Notes: a model not told the origin generated them from the sequence alone. Shown: positions 10,280 through 21,079, counted from the stretch's first letter. The stretch is 64,000 bases of DNA from Adineta ricciae (GCA_905250025.1 CAJNOJ010000140.1:62001-126000), one strand, 5' to 3'. Numbers and translations: made by a program.

Positions 10280-11656
10280 TTATTTGAAATGGCGATAAGC
10301 AAAATATATCGAAACAGCAAACATTGCTGCGAGAACTATGCTGCCAATAACGATCAGTGCGATGTGCCATGATTGCAGAACTAAATAAAAAAAAAAGGAT
10401 GCTACAAAATACTGTCGTGTTGAATGTGCTCAAAAAGTAGAAGCGTGAACCATCTTTCGATTGAATAGCATGTTAGGAGCAGCATCAGATAAGCTAGATC
10501 TATAAAAGCTGATGTTATAGTTAGTCAGAGTACTAATGAAACGTATCGGTGGCAATCTTTAATGGCTGAGAAGAGAAACGAGATGTAAATTCTTCGGATA
10601 TCATCGGAGGCAAGAAGAAAATCTGCTATCTGTCGAATATGAAATACCGTTATCTGATGTTTCTGGCGTCGTAAAACTCGATGTTAAAGTGTTCTGACTA
10701 GTCGGAAACTGTGTTGCTGGAAGATCAGTAGTAGATCGTGTGGTAGCGTTAGACATTTCTGGAGATGCAGTGCTATATGTACTCGGTGATGTAGTCGTTG
10801 ATGGAATCATTTCAATTGTTGTTGCTGTTATAGAAGTACCATTTTTAATCAAATCAAATGCTGCTAAATTGTATCGATCAAGAATAAGTTTGCCACGGTT
10901 TCTTGTTTCAACACTATTGCACAAATCCACATTGCATAGCAAAGTTAGTTTATCATTGTTAATATGGTCACTGTCGGGATTTTCTGGTTGATATCTGTTA
11001 AAAAATGCCGTTATACTTGTTAACTCCACTGTAGACAACACACTCAATTCACCAGGATAATTGCAACTATGGTGGGCCCACGTTGTTGTGCCATCAGTTA
11101 TACTTTCACAAAAGCCGCCATAACATTCCATTTCATCGACTGTACCGTTCTTACAAGTAATTGTTCGATTATCCATTGAACTTACCAAATAGAGCGGTAA
11201 TAACTCTTGAAGAATCGATTCACTATCAATTAATTGCTGCACAACAACAGATACATACTTATCTGCGCAATAGTCATCTGTGAGACAGGTAAAAATCAGT
11301 GTGTTGGTAAATATTCGTCGGTAGAACATCAAATACAATGCTTCATCTACTGAATAATCATAATCGACCGAAGTCATTTCGAAAGTGTCTTCTTCATGAG
11401 CAGAAAATGAGATAGAATAAGTGCGGCGTGTATAATTAACATCGATAGTCACTCGACAACCATAGAATGATGAAACACTGCCACAGTTTGATGGAATTGA
11501 GACGGTCTGTTGAAACGGCAAAGATGGTATTTTACAATTATTACGACATATACGTGTAGTATTTGCATGTGTCATGTTTTGTGCATTTCCATCGATAAAA
11601 TTTTGCGAAAAGATGTAGATTATTAAAATAATATTCGTTAATCGTTCGTTTGTCAT
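10280..11656 (-). CDS. Cys-rich type I membrane protein with Ser/Thr-rich stalk
   Basis: Exon 1 runs from the ATG at 11656 and encodes a signal peptide, a Cys-rich ectodomain (CRNNCKIPSLPF near the start, then ECYGGFCES and LLCNVDLCNS) and a long Thr/Ser/Pro stalk. Left unspliced it stops at 10601. A C-terminal exon at 10280-10380, preceded by a good acceptor (poly-pyrimidine then ATTTAG), encodes SWHIALIVIGSIVLAAMFA followed by a short cytoplasmic tail ending RHFK, a clear transmembrane helix. Joining from a GT at 10647 keeps frame and gives about 369 aa with a 267-bp intron; the donor is my best guess and another exon could intervene. The paired-Cys CNxxxCN ending resembles Ly6/three-finger proteins, but I do not recognise the family. 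Confidence 0.55.
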
Positions 11657-12375
11657 TGATAGAAAGTGACTTAAATAATTTACGCTTGTAGTTAGCTGAT
11701 TCTGGCAGCTCTGAATTTTTGTATAATATGTTTGTCAAAAACATCGTCATGAATTGTTTTGTTCTTATCATATTCAAATATTGATTTCGTCTCTGCATGA
11801 AAAACATGTCGTATGCATTCTTATCAAAGATCGACAGCCGAGCCGAGCGAGAAAAGAAAAAAAACTTCGTTCTTTATTTAATAGCCGTTGTCTGAGTTTC
11901 TTTCGCGGAAATGTTAAAGGATATTGTGTCAGATTTTCTGACGTTGAGGGTGTGGGGTGGATACGAAAATAGTTGAACACTTGAATTCAAGTTTGACGCT
12001 ACTGATTCAACGTATCCTATTGAAATGAAATGAATCAATTCGGAAAAAATCTCATTTAATCCAAAAGTTCATTGAAATAATATAATATTCGTAATAGCGT
12101 TTTTCAGCCAGAACTAATCTGTACGTTTCATCCTGGAATATAACTGTTTCCCGTTACTTTTCTCTCTCCTGCAACAAATTGAAACTTTCTTCCTAACTTA
12201 ATATGCACAAACACAATACATGTTGACTTTATCTCGACAACTTATATGATATATCATAGTAGTACTTTCCGTTTCTACATGTTCTCTTACAGTATCCATT
12301 GATGTTTTTTCTGTTTCTGTTGTACGTATTTATCTATCTATGCATCTGTATATAACATACATCAAATATCATTCT
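11657..12375. other. Intergenic upstream of the LINE insertion
   Basis: A+T-rich with no supported gene; presumed promoter of the minus-strand membrane-protein gene. Near 12313 a plus-strand ATG opens a short hydrophobic run followed by a GTACGT donor-like site, too short to call an exon (see findings). Confidence 0.35.
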
Positions 12376-12388
12376 TTCTTGTTATTTT
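12376..12388 (+). repeat. Left target-site duplication of the LINE
   Basis: TTCTTGTTATTTT, identical to 17945-17957 at the other end of the element. On this side it merges into the poly(T), which is the complement of the element's poly(A) tail, so its exact inner edge is ambiguous by a few T residues. Confidence 0.8.
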
Positions 12389-12816
12389 TTTTTTTTTTTT
12401 TATATTCAGATTTATTGTCCCTTTATAACTAGGTTGACAATTAATAATAATAAAATGAATAAATAATTAAACACACAACTAATTCAGTAGAATAACAAGA
12501 ACATATTTTATATAATTAACACTTTTGAATGAAACTATCAAGAAGAACAGGAAGATAGAAATCAGTAATACAGTTTATGAAGTGGCGACCTCTTTATGAC
12601 TTACATTTTCGAGAGGAATAAAGACAATGACATACATTTGACAACTGAATCGATCATACAGTAAGAGAAAAATAAGTAGAGAGAGAGGAGAGAGAGAAAA
12701 AAAAAAGATTCATATTCAAATTTTATATTACATTAACAATTCTATTTCTTACACTTATTTACACACATATATATCCCGTTGATAAGATTATTATTCATTT
12801 GCAATATATGCGTGAA

Positions 12817-15780
12817 TTATAGAAGGTATTTATATATAAAGTAACATAAAGAGGAAGAAGAATTTCTGAAGTACCCATATTGCTGATGATGAGTTATTAA
12901 AAAGTTGCTTACATCAATTTTGGTATGTTTAGCTCTTTTAGATAAACGGACGAGAAATCTCGTATTTTTTCGTAATCCCATGCTAAGATACCAAGCTCTT
13001 TGAGGCACTTTCACATAAAAATATTCATTGAACGTCAATTGATATTGATGAGCTTCTGGAGACTTGTCTAGATGTAAATTAAACTTGTACCAATATTTGT
13101 ATAGATAGTCATTGAGTGTGAATTCTCGTGTTAAAATGTATACAGTTAGATCATCCCATTGATTAAGATTATAGACTATGCGAAGCCCCGAGCAATAAAC
13201 ATGTTCAATATTTTTTTGTTGAATTTCAGTGAAGAAAAACCAACACGAGAATAGCCAATTGAGATGTGGTAAAGCATATGCAGTAAATAGTTTTCTTCTT
13301 AATTTGTATAGAGATATCGGTATTTGTTTAAATAATAAACGTAGCGCATGATAAATTTTTCTGACTTTTCGCAAACGATTGTCGATGTATATTCCCCAAC
13401 CAAGTTTAGTAGCAATATCTACTCCTAAGTATTTGAATCTTTTTACAAAATCAATTCCAATCCCTTTGTATTTAATTTTAGGATACATTGGAGCTACTAC
13501 ATCATGAACGAGCATGGCCTTTGTTTTGTTAATATTAACTGGAAGTATGTAATCATCAGCATATTTTTGTAATATTTTCATCGTCAGTTCTGCTTGCTTC
13601 TCAAGCGCCATTATATTTTTCGAAAATTTTTCTTCCATCGCGCCTTTCATTACGATTGCAAGATCATCAGCAAAAAGGTGGCAGACCATATTCATGAAAA
13701 AGGAAGGAAGAAAGTGAACATGAAGACGAAAAAGCGTAGCCGCCAAAACTGATCCTTGAGGAGCTCCAACAAAAATATTGATCTTTTTTGATATTGCTTC
13801 ACCAACATGTATACACATTGTTCGATTTTCCAACCAAGAAGAAATCCATTTTAGAAGAGGTAGTGGAAAATCAAGTTGACTAAGAGTTGAGAAAAGAGCG
13901 GGGTGCCACATTTTATCGAAAGCTGACATGAAGTCAACAAAGATAACTAGTGCCGGTCTATTGTTCGCCGCTGTTGTTAGTCTTAAATCTTCCACTAGTG
14001 ACAGAATACGTGTTTGCAATCGTCTTTCCGCTGTAAAACCTGATTGTTCGTCGATGAAAATATTTTTATCATTGCACCATTTTAATATACGTGCGTGAAT
14101 AATTCTCTCGAAGATTTTTCCAATGTTGGATAGAAGTGAAATCGGTCGCAATTTACTTACTTCAGGATATTGACCATCCTTCGATAGACAAATCACCTTC
14201 GCATGTTTACTAACCTGAAGAACACCTCCCTTCTCAGCAATTTTATTGAACGCTATAGTGAATATTTGCATATATTCACTTGGTAATTTGCTTAATAGAA
14301 ACGCCGATAGTCCCTCAGCATCCGTTGATTTCTTTTTTTTCGCTTTTTCAATTGTATTCATTACTTCTTGTAGCGTGATATTCCCAAGAGATACATCTGG
14401 TAGTTGAGATACTTTCTCGTATATTTTCATAGCATTTACGTGAACTGCGTTCTTCTTATCAAATGTTGGTTGTTCAAAATGTTTTTCATAGTGTTCGGCA
14501 AGTGTATCAGCTATTGCTTGAGGATCTTTCATGAATCCATATGCGGTTGTAAGTCCTTTAAACGGTGGTGCAAACGGATGAAATGTTGGATGTACATATT
14601 TCCATATATTGTCGCCTGTTGATATATAAGCTAATTTTTCTTCCATTTTGTTTCGCAAGTAAAGTAATTTCTCCTCGTGATATTTCTTTTTAAAATAAAG
14701 ATAATTGGCTAATTTTTCTTGTGTTTTAGATCTTCTGTATGTACGTCTCGCGGCATTCTGTTGTCTTGCCAGTTGAACAAGATATGTTGGCCAAGGTGGT
14801 CTATATTTTTTGACTGGTAAGTATTCGCTTGCTCTATCCCAAATAGAAGAAAGAAACTTTGAGAAAAGTTCGAAAAACGCATCGGGTTCGAAGTTGTAGA
14901 CAAGTGAGTTGAAATATGGATAGACACATGTTAAAAAATATGTAAAGATTTTCCAGTTTGTTTTGCGAAAAAAGTTTTTTGTTCCGGCTGAAAGTGGAGA
15001 TTTTATTAAAACAGGATAGTGGTCAGATGATCCTTCATTTAGAGTTTCTGCTTTCCATTCATTAGCATTGTGAGTAATTCCGAAATCAATGATTGCTTTT
15101 GATCGTTTTGATGTCGGTTGGTCTGTATGTATCATCTCGCAACCAGTCTCTTCTAGCCAGTTCTTGAGTTGCGAGCCACTAGCATTATTTTCAGTACAGA
15201 GCCAATCTGTATGCTTCGCATTAAAGTCTCCAAATATATAGAATGGTTTATTCTTTATATTATCAAATAGATGTCGTGGAAAAGATTTGTTTGGTGGAAC
15301 ATAGATAGCACCGATTAGTACTGGTTTAGGCTGTATTTCAAGTTCAACCAGAATAAAGTTTTTCTGTTTTTCTACCACTTTGGTTTTGAGAGAATCATGA
15401 AACAGCATTGCCACTCCTCCATACGCGTTAGTTCCCTCTTGACTTAACCAATAATAAGAAGTAATTTTTGGTAAATCTTTTATTTTTGATCCGACACCAG
15501 TTAATATAAAAACTTGAGGTAAATATGTTGATAAAAGAATATCAAGATCAGCAATATGAGTACTTAGACATTGACAATTATATAGAATGAGAGAAAGATT
15601 ATCACACGTTACAATAGGTCGCTTTTTATGCCATATTTTAGAGATATTAGATAAAGATGTTCTACTATTCCATTCCTCGAGAATTGTTTTTAAAATTGTC
15701 TTTTCGGTATCGCTACCTTGCAAAAGTTCACAGACATTGACATCAACATTCGGTGGATAGAAGTGAAAACTACTGTTCAT
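12817..15780 (-). CDS. LINE ORF2: endonuclease/exonuclease/phosphatase-fold domain plus reverse transcriptase
   Basis: 987 aa. Residues 1-270 resemble an AP-type endonuclease: LILYNCQCLS, GAIYVPPNKS, IFGDFNAKHTDW and EGSSDHYPV. The position that usually holds the catalytic Glu after the second strand reads FILTGVGSK, with no Glu, so target nicking may be altered. The reverse transcriptase follows: SKLRPISLLSNIGKIFERII, FVDFMSAFDKMW (motif A Asp), GAPQGSVLAATLF and HLFADDLAIV (the FADD catalytic box). A Lys/Arg-rich C-terminal region lacks RNase H motifs. The start ATG lies inside the last codons of ORF1 (overlap ATGAACAGTAG), suggesting coupled termination-reinitiation. Makes the element's cDNA by target-primed reverse transcription. 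Confidence 0.95.
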   Translation of the reverse strand: MNSSFHFYPPNVDVNVCELLQGSDTEKTILKTILEEWNSRTSLSNISKIWHKKRPIVTCDNLSLILYNCQCLSTHIADLDILLSTYLPQVFILTGVGSKIKDLPKITSYYWLSQEGTNAYGGVAMLFHDSLKTKVVEKQKNFILVELEIQPKPVLIGAIYVPPNKSFPRHLFDNIKNKPFYIFGDFNAKHTDWLCTENNASGSQLKNWLEETGCEMIHTDQPTSKRSKAIIDFGITHNANEWKAETLNEGSSDHYPVLIKSPLSAGTKNFFRKTNWKIFTYFLTCVYPYFNSLVYNFEPDAFFELFSKFLSSIWDRASEYLPVKKYRPPWPTYLVQLARQQNAARRTYRRSKTQEKLANYLYFKKKYHEEKLLYLRNKMEEKLAYISTGDNIWKYVHPTFHPFAPPFKGLTTAYGFMKDPQAIADTLAEHYEKHFEQPTFDKKNAVHVNAMKIYEKVSQLPDVSLGNITLQEVMNTIEKAKKKKSTDAEGLSAFLLSKLPSEYMQIFTIAFNKIAEKGGVLQVSKHAKVICLSKDGQYPEVSKLRPISLLSNIGKIFERIIHARILKWCNDKNIFIDEQSGFTAERRLQTRILSLVEDLRLTTAANNRPALVIFVDFMSAFDKMWHPALFSTLSQLDFPLPLLKWISSWLENRTMCIHVGEAISKKINIFVGAPQGSVLAATLFRLHVHFLPSFFMNMVCHLFADDLAIVMKGAMEEKFSKNIMALEKQAELTMKILQKYADDYILPVNINKTKAMLVHDVVAPMYPKIKYKGIGIDFVKRFKYLGVDIATKLGWGIYIDNRLRKVRKIYHALRLLFKQIPISLYKLRRKLFTAYALPHLNWLFSCWFFFTEIQQKNIEHVYCSGLRIVYNLNQWDDLTVYILTREFTLNDYLYKYWYKFNLHLDKSPEAHQYQLTFNEYFYVKVPQRAWYLSMGLRKNTRFLVRLSKRAKHTKIDVSNFLITHHQQYGYFRNSSSSLCYFIYKYLL

Positions 15781-17773
15781 TTGATAATTGATCGATTGGG
15801 TACATACCTCTTATTAACAACTCGTTTTGTTTGTCCATGATGACTTTGAGTTTCTGGTGATGATTGTCTAATGATAACAGTTGGTCGTTGAGTGTGCTTG
15901 TCGTAGTAATGACTGATTTGACCAAAGATTCTCTTGTATGCTTCTCTTTGGTATTAATGGATTCATTATTAATGTTTAATATAACATCGCTTATTATTTT
16001 AATAGAATCGAGTATTGGAGGTAGTATTTCATTCATATTTGAATACATATCAGACATAACTTCCGACTGTGTTTTTATTTGAAGATTAAATAGTTGCCAT
16101 TCTTCTGTCATTTTTTGTGTTTGCTTGTCAAATTCCATTTTCATTTGTTTAATTTCATTTTCATGTTCTTTCTTTAGATTGTGTAATTCATTATATAGCT
16201 TCTTCATCTCTGAACTCCAGATCGATCCTGTGCTACCTGCTTCATTTGTAGTGGGAGTTAATGATGGCCATGCTACACGATCACCACTATTCATATTGAA
16301 TATATTCTGTTGATGCACTTCTGGTTGTCTCTTATCAATGTTTTCATTAATCAAGAATTTCTTACTCTTTTGGTCACGAAACTGCTGTGGAATGTAGAAT
16401 TGCATATGAGGTGGTAATAAGTAAGTATTATTTTTCAATTGCTGTAATAAATTTTGTCTGAATTTGGATATTGTTGAACAGGTATAACTTGTCGCTTCAT
16501 GATTACCTCCACAATGGTGACATTTTATATTACATGTATAGTGATTATTCCCATCATTTCTGTCTTCACCACATCTTCTACATATATCAATAGTTGCTTT
16601 ACAATTCTTCTTAATATGACCTGGTGTATTGCATTTATTACATATTAATATTCTTGGTGATGGTAGAAATTCATCGACGCCATATAAATGACCATCAATA
16701 ACAAATTTACCAGCATTTAATGTTTTATCATGTTCTTCTTTTGATAATAAGTCAACTCTAATATGTCTTGAATGATTTGTAATTGTACCTAACATTTCTT
16801 CTAATGCGTATACACTTTTTAATTTTTCTTTAACAATTCGTTCAACATCTTCCATCTTTATTTTATTATCAATAAATTTTAAAATCAAGACGTTTCGAGC
16901 TGGTAGTCTTGTAGGTAATACTGGTTCGATTTTAATATTATTAATTATTTCTGGATAATTATTGATATTACACATGAAAATAAATAATTCAATGTATTTC
17001 GTGAAACAGAGTAAGTCACCATTCGTATCCATCATGTAATGGTCAAATCCGAGTGAATTAGCATATCGTGGATTTAATTTTTTAAATTCTTGTTCCATTT
17101 GTATCAGGAATTCTTTAACAACTAATGATGCATCTTCTTGTGATTTTAATGGTGGAACACACTTAATTTTTATTGGTGAAAAACGCTCTTCAACAGCAAA
17201 TTTCATTGCATGTCGCGATACATATATTTGTTCATTTTTCAAGCTTTCCCAATGACCTTCGTCATTTCTTTTTTCATACATCTTGCTTATTTTTTCTTTT
17301 TCATTATTGCTAGTTACACGTTGAACTTCTTGTGTAGAGACATGTTGATTGCTGTCAACGTTTGACACTTGTTGATATTTTTGTCTTTCCTCTTCTTTTC
17401 GTTCTTCATATTTTGATGTTCGTCGTGTTGAATTTTTATTCTCTATTCGATCATGTCTATATGTAGATGATGTTATTGTTCGTCCATGTACAAATGACTC
17501 TGTACGTGGTGTTTTGATTCTTCTTCTATTCGATCCTCTTTGTAAGGTCCATTGATTTTCATCGTTTTCGCTTGCAATTTCAGGTGAATAATCCGAATCT
17601 TCTTGATTGTTGCTTCTTTTGCTCTGAGTTCTTTTTAATGTTGTTTTATTATTATTGTCGTTTGAATTAATATGACTTTTGCTTCGTTCATAACTTTGTT
17701 TCATAATTTCATTATCACACATTCGATCTTTGTCTTCTTTGCTCATATTGGCATAATAATTGTATCTATTCAT
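15770..17773 (-). CDS. LINE ORF1: nucleic-acid-binding protein with zinc knuckles
   Basis: 667 aa. The N-terminal 200 residues are Ser/Arg/Lys-rich and disordered. A folded middle region follows, then a cluster of Cys/His knuckles at about residues 375-440: ICNKCNTPGHIKKNC, ICRRCGEDRNDGNNHYTC and KCHHCGGNHEATSYTC. The C-terminal third is coiled-coil (LHNLKKEHENEIKQMKMEF and a later heptad region), suited to oligomerisation. This is the gag-like ORF1 of Jockey/CR1/I-type LINEs; it binds element RNA in the ribonucleoprotein. Reading frame intact from ATG 17773 to TAG 15770. Confidence 0.9.
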   Translation of the reverse strand: MNRYNYYANMSKEDKDRMCDNEIMKQSYERSKSHINSNDNNNKTTLKRTQSKRSNNQEDSDYSPEIASENDENQWTLQRGSNRRRIKTPRTESFVHGRTITSSTYRHDRIENKNSTRRTSKYEERKEEERQKYQQVSNVDSNQHVSTQEVQRVTSNNEKEKISKMYEKRNDEGHWESLKNEQIYVSRHAMKFAVEERFSPIKIKCVPPLKSQEDASLVVKEFLIQMEQEFKKLNPRYANSLGFDHYMMDTNGDLLCFTKYIELFIFMCNINNYPEIINNIKIEPVLPTRLPARNVLILKFIDNKIKMEDVERIVKEKLKSVYALEEMLGTITNHSRHIRVDLLSKEEHDKTLNAGKFVIDGHLYGVDEFLPSPRILICNKCNTPGHIKKNCKATIDICRRCGEDRNDGNNHYTCNIKCHHCGGNHEATSYTCSTISKFRQNLLQQLKNNTYLLPPHMQFYIPQQFRDQKSKKFLINENIDKRQPEVHQQNIFNMNSGDRVAWPSLTPTTNEAGSTGSIWSSEMKKLYNELHNLKKEHENEIKQMKMEFDKQTQKMTEEWQLFNLQIKTQSEVMSDMYSNMNEILPPILDSIKIISDVILNINNESINTKEKHTRESLVKSVITTTSTLNDQLLSLDNHHQKLKVIMDKQNELLIRGMYPIDQLSNEQ

Positions 17774-17944
17774 GAGTATTTGTTTGGTTGATAATAATAA
17801 TTATTATAATGAATTAATGAATTAATCGATTGAGCGCTTTAATACCTAGAAAGTAAGTAAATACACGTTTGTCACACGATATACGTGTGTCAGAAGAAGA
17901 GGAACGATACGTCCGTCTTCTACGTGTACAAGAGAGAAGTGTGA

Positions 17945-17957
17945 TTCTTGTTATTTT
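17945..17957 (+). repeat. Right target-site duplication of the LINE
   Basis: TTCTTGTTATTTT, an exact copy of 12376-12388. It marks the 5' end of the minus-strand element, 66 bp before the chitinase ATG. Confidence 0.8.
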
Positions 17958-18023
17958 CTTCTGGAACATACGTACATATAATTAAATAATATTATAATAC
18001 TTTTCGAAGGAAAGAAAAAAACA

Positions 18024-19902
18024 ATGGTGGCTAGTCCAATAATTGTTGCTTATTTTGTTGCTTGGTCCATTTATCGTCGTTCATATTTTGTGAACGATAT
18101 ACCAGCAGATAAAATTACACATATAAATTATGCGTTTGCTAATATCAGTTCGGATGGACGTATTGCTATTGGAGATCCATGGGCAGATATAAAAAAACCA
18201 TTTGAGGGTGATATAGGTAACCAATCATTACAGGGAAATTTTAATCAATTAATTAAACTGAAAGAAAAATATCCACATTTGCGTACACTTATTTCGGTTG
18301 GTGGTGGGGTATATAGCATTGTAACATTGTTATCTTTTATTAAATGTTTTATACGGTTTTGCTGTAGACACGATCCGGCAAATTTTCCGATATTGCTGCA
18401 AGTCATCGGAGTCGATCAATATTTGCTGCCTCTTGTGTAAAATTTATTCAAAAGTACGGTTTTGACGGTATCGATTTAGATTGGTACGTAAACCAGTATA
18501 AATTTAAAAAAAATAAAGATCTTTATCTATCTTTTTATAAAAGGGAATATCCAGTATCTGGGGGTTTAGCGACTAATAGTCGTCGCCCTCAAGATAAACA
18601 AAATTACGTTTTTTTACTCAGAGAACTTCGTCATCAGTTAGATGCAGTATCCGATAAAAACTATTTGTTAACTGCGGCGTTCGTCATTGAAAATTTTTGT
18701 ATAGATTTATACAATTTACATATGTATGTCATTCTTATAGAACTGGAGCTACTGCTAAGACTATCGCAAATATGGATTTACCGGGTATGATTCCTTACCT
18801 TGACTGGATCAATGTTATGACATATGATTTCCATGGTGAGCTTTCTAAATACTTTAATGATTTGGTTGATTGAATCATCAAAGTTTTTTAGGAGGCTGGG
18901 AAGCAACAACAGGGCATAATGCTCCATTATATAAAAATGATGGTGAGGCAGTAAGTGATATTGCTCCATCATTCATTAAATCAAAATACAACTGTGATGC
19001 AGCAATTCAAGCTTATCTCGCAGCGGGAGTACCTTCTGAAAAGGTTCTTCTAGGTTTACCATTGTATGGGCGTGGTTGGCAAGGTCTGTTCGAAGATTAA
19101 CTTTTTCCTTTCACATAAATCAACCAGTTTAGGAGTAACGAACATAGATCGAGATGGCTTTTCACAACCAGCATCAAGTCAACTTCCGACTGGCACATGG
19201 GAAAATGGAGTTTTTGATTATGATCATTTGAAAAAATCTTATATACCATTCTATAATCGTTACTGGGATAACGAATCAAAGGTACCATTTCTCTACAATC
19301 CATTGGCTGCTATATGGATTAGTTATGATGATGTAGAATCCATAAATTTTAAGAATAATTATATTAATCAAAATCGATTAGGTGGAGCATTTTTCTGGCA
19401 GTTAAGCTCTGATCGACAAGCTGAATTAATTAGTGCAACATTTAATGCATTAAATAAAGATAACCTTTCATCAATAACAACAACAAAGCGTACATCGTTG
19501 ACTTCTCCTTCATTTGCAAAAATTTGTCCATGGAAACCCAAAGTTCAATACAAAATAGGGCATCGAGTGATGTACAATGGCAAAGTCTATCGATGTATTA
19601 AAACACACACATCAGTAGCAAAAAAGACGCCACCATTAAATTGTTCACTTTGGCGTCTCGAAATCGTAAGAGCATTAATGACAACCATCAAACAAGTTAA
19701 AACAACGACGACAACAGAGAAGATTACAACAACGATTCAGTTATCTGATCAAAACACTTCTTCTCAATGGACACCATTTAAATTGTATCTAGTAGGAGAT
19801 CAAGTAATCTATGAAGGAAAATCGTATCGATGTCGACAATCTCATACATCATTATCCGATTGGATGCCACCTGTTGTACCAGCACTTTGGTGGAAAATCT
19901 AA
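18024..19902 (+). CDS. GH18 chitinase with two C-terminal chitin-binding modules (6 exons)
   Basis: Exons read as 18024-18308, 18368-18483, 18544-~18682, ~18741/18760-18835, 18892-19083 and 19133-19902, giving about 525 aa. The exon 3/4 junction is uncertain (weak donor). The catalytic motif FDGIDLDWEYP (DxxDxDxE) is complete; intron 2 splits the Trp codon before the catalytic Glu. Other GH18 landmarks are AYFVAWSIYRRSYF, DWINVMTYDFHG and GLPLYGRGW. Two repeated modules at the C-terminus (YKIGHRVMYNGKVYRC and YLVGDQVIYEGKSYRC) are chitin-binding type-3/CBM5-12-like, joined by a Thr-rich linker. The fold starts directly at the Met with no signal peptide, unusual for a chitinase; a 5' exon may lie elsewhere or have been lost near the LINE. 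Confidence 0.82.
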
Positions 19903-20009
19903 ACTCGACATTTTTACTATTATTCAATTTTTTTTCATACCACTATAATGTAGTTCTTTTGAATGCTTTAAAAATTATTTCGATACTATTTCCCTTCAGA
20001 TTCTTTTCT

Positions 20010-20890
20010 TATTACGAGTGCACTTGACAATGAAAGTGAAGCCATTGTTCAGGATGCTTTGGATCGCACTGCACAAGGTTTTTTTTTCCACTTGTTAACA
20101 CGAGCCTGAAATATCAATCCATTTATTTCTATACACATAGGTCGAACAACAATCGTCATAGCACATTGTTTATCAACAATACGTCACGCTGATCATATCA
20201 TTATATTAAAAAACGGAGAAATAGTTGAAGAAGGCAACCATGAATCATTGATACCAGCTAAGAGTATTTATTTCGAACTGGTTCAACAGCGACTTATTCA
20301 TCAAGCTGACGAAGAAGAAGAATTGACATTTGAACAGCAAGAAATGAGAAAACAATTTCTTTCAGATCAATCACATTTAGATGTGACCAGGGACAGAAGT
20401 TCATCGGTCATTAGTACGACACCATCAGTGGTGACAAAACTGTACGGGAAAGAAAGCACAATAGTCAATTATGATGATGCTCAGGTAGATAACAAGATGA
20501 AAAGTACAAAGGTGATCGTTGGCATTAAACTATTTTTATATGCTATTAATCACTAATCGTTTAGGAAAAACAAAGCAATCCAATATCGGATATTCTCGAA
20601 ATGGCCAAACCAGAACGGATATGGATAAGTGTTGGATGCCTTCTTATGTTGATGATTACTGGCGCAATCTGTGTATTGCCTAGTATTTTTCAGGTGAATG
20701 TCATGACGGTAAGTGTTTATAGACGACTTACTGTTCAATGTCAATAATAGTCGTTGCGTTCTGTACTATTCTGGTAACAGACGTATCAATGGTACAAGAT
20801 ACTACTGGTGTCGTATTGGGTACTATTTTACAAAATCTAACTGTTTACTGCACTTGTCTCATCGTTGGGTTCATCTATTCAGAAGGAGTT
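20010..20890 (+). pseudogene. Fragment of an ABCB-type (P-glycoprotein) transporter
   Basis: Begins abruptly inside a nucleotide-binding domain (TSALDNESEAIVQDALDRTA, the region just after Walker B) and continues after a 63-bp intron (20078-20140) with TIVIAHCLSTIRHADHIIIL, the H-loop, and the inter-domain linker. Another intron (20512-20564) leads to ISDILEMAKPERIWISVGCL, the start of the second membrane domain. Next, a frame-shifted piece (TDVSMVQDTTGVVLGTI) matches a later part of that domain, so about 100 codons are missing between them. The first half, the rest of TMD2 and NBD2 are absent. Clearly a remnant; splice sites are still visible. Confidence 0.75.
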
Positions 20891-21079
20891 CGATACCAAA
20901 CAAATCGTAGCTGATCGATGAGTATACCACTTCTTCCAGTTACATAACTAACAATAAAACCAGTGGAATTCTCGCTGAATTCATGACCAGAGCGTTTTCC
21001 AAAGAAAGGACTTAATCGACCTATCGTGGTGGCGAACTGTATTCCTGTTACTATAAGAACATCCCTCGTTGACTCACAC
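20891..21079 (-). pseudogene. Jacalin-like lectin domain fragment
   Basis: On the minus strand an open stretch reads IQFATTIGRLSPFFGKRSGH and, after a short gap, VSYVTGRSGILIDQLRFVW. The GRSGxxIDQLxF ending is characteristic of jacalin-related mannose-binding lectins, and the ITxxGRxSPxFG strand usually precedes it. Only the last half of one domain is present, with no start, and it abuts the ABC transporter remnant head-on. Best read as a truncated relic of a lectin gene. Family call by motif only. Confidence 0.45.

Larger units (their letters stand above)
12385..17944 (-). mobile_element. Full-length non-LTR retrotransposon (LINE, Jockey/CR1-like organisation)
   Basis: About 5.55 kb on the minus strand. 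From its 5' end (17944) it has a leader of about 170 nt, ORF1 with zinc knuckles, ORF2 with endonuclease and reverse transcriptase overlapping ORF1 by 11 nt, a 3' untranslated region of about 415 nt (12401-12816) and a poly(A) tail (poly(T) on plus at 12385-12400). Identical 13-bp duplications flank it. Both ORFs are uninterrupted, so the insertion is recent. There is no RNase H domain or long terminal repeat. Zinc-knuckle ORF1 plus EEP-RT ORF2 fits Jockey/CR1/I-type elements; the exact clade cannot be fixed by eye. Confidence 0.93.

Noticed and set aside
10122..10433. 103-codon minus-strand frame overlapping the TM exon
   Set aside because: The other frame encodes a convincing transmembrane helix after a good acceptor, so this frame is a shadow.
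20545..20750. Functional half-transporter starting in the ABCB fragment
   Set aside because: No start, incomplete nucleotide-binding domain, internal deletion and a frameshift.
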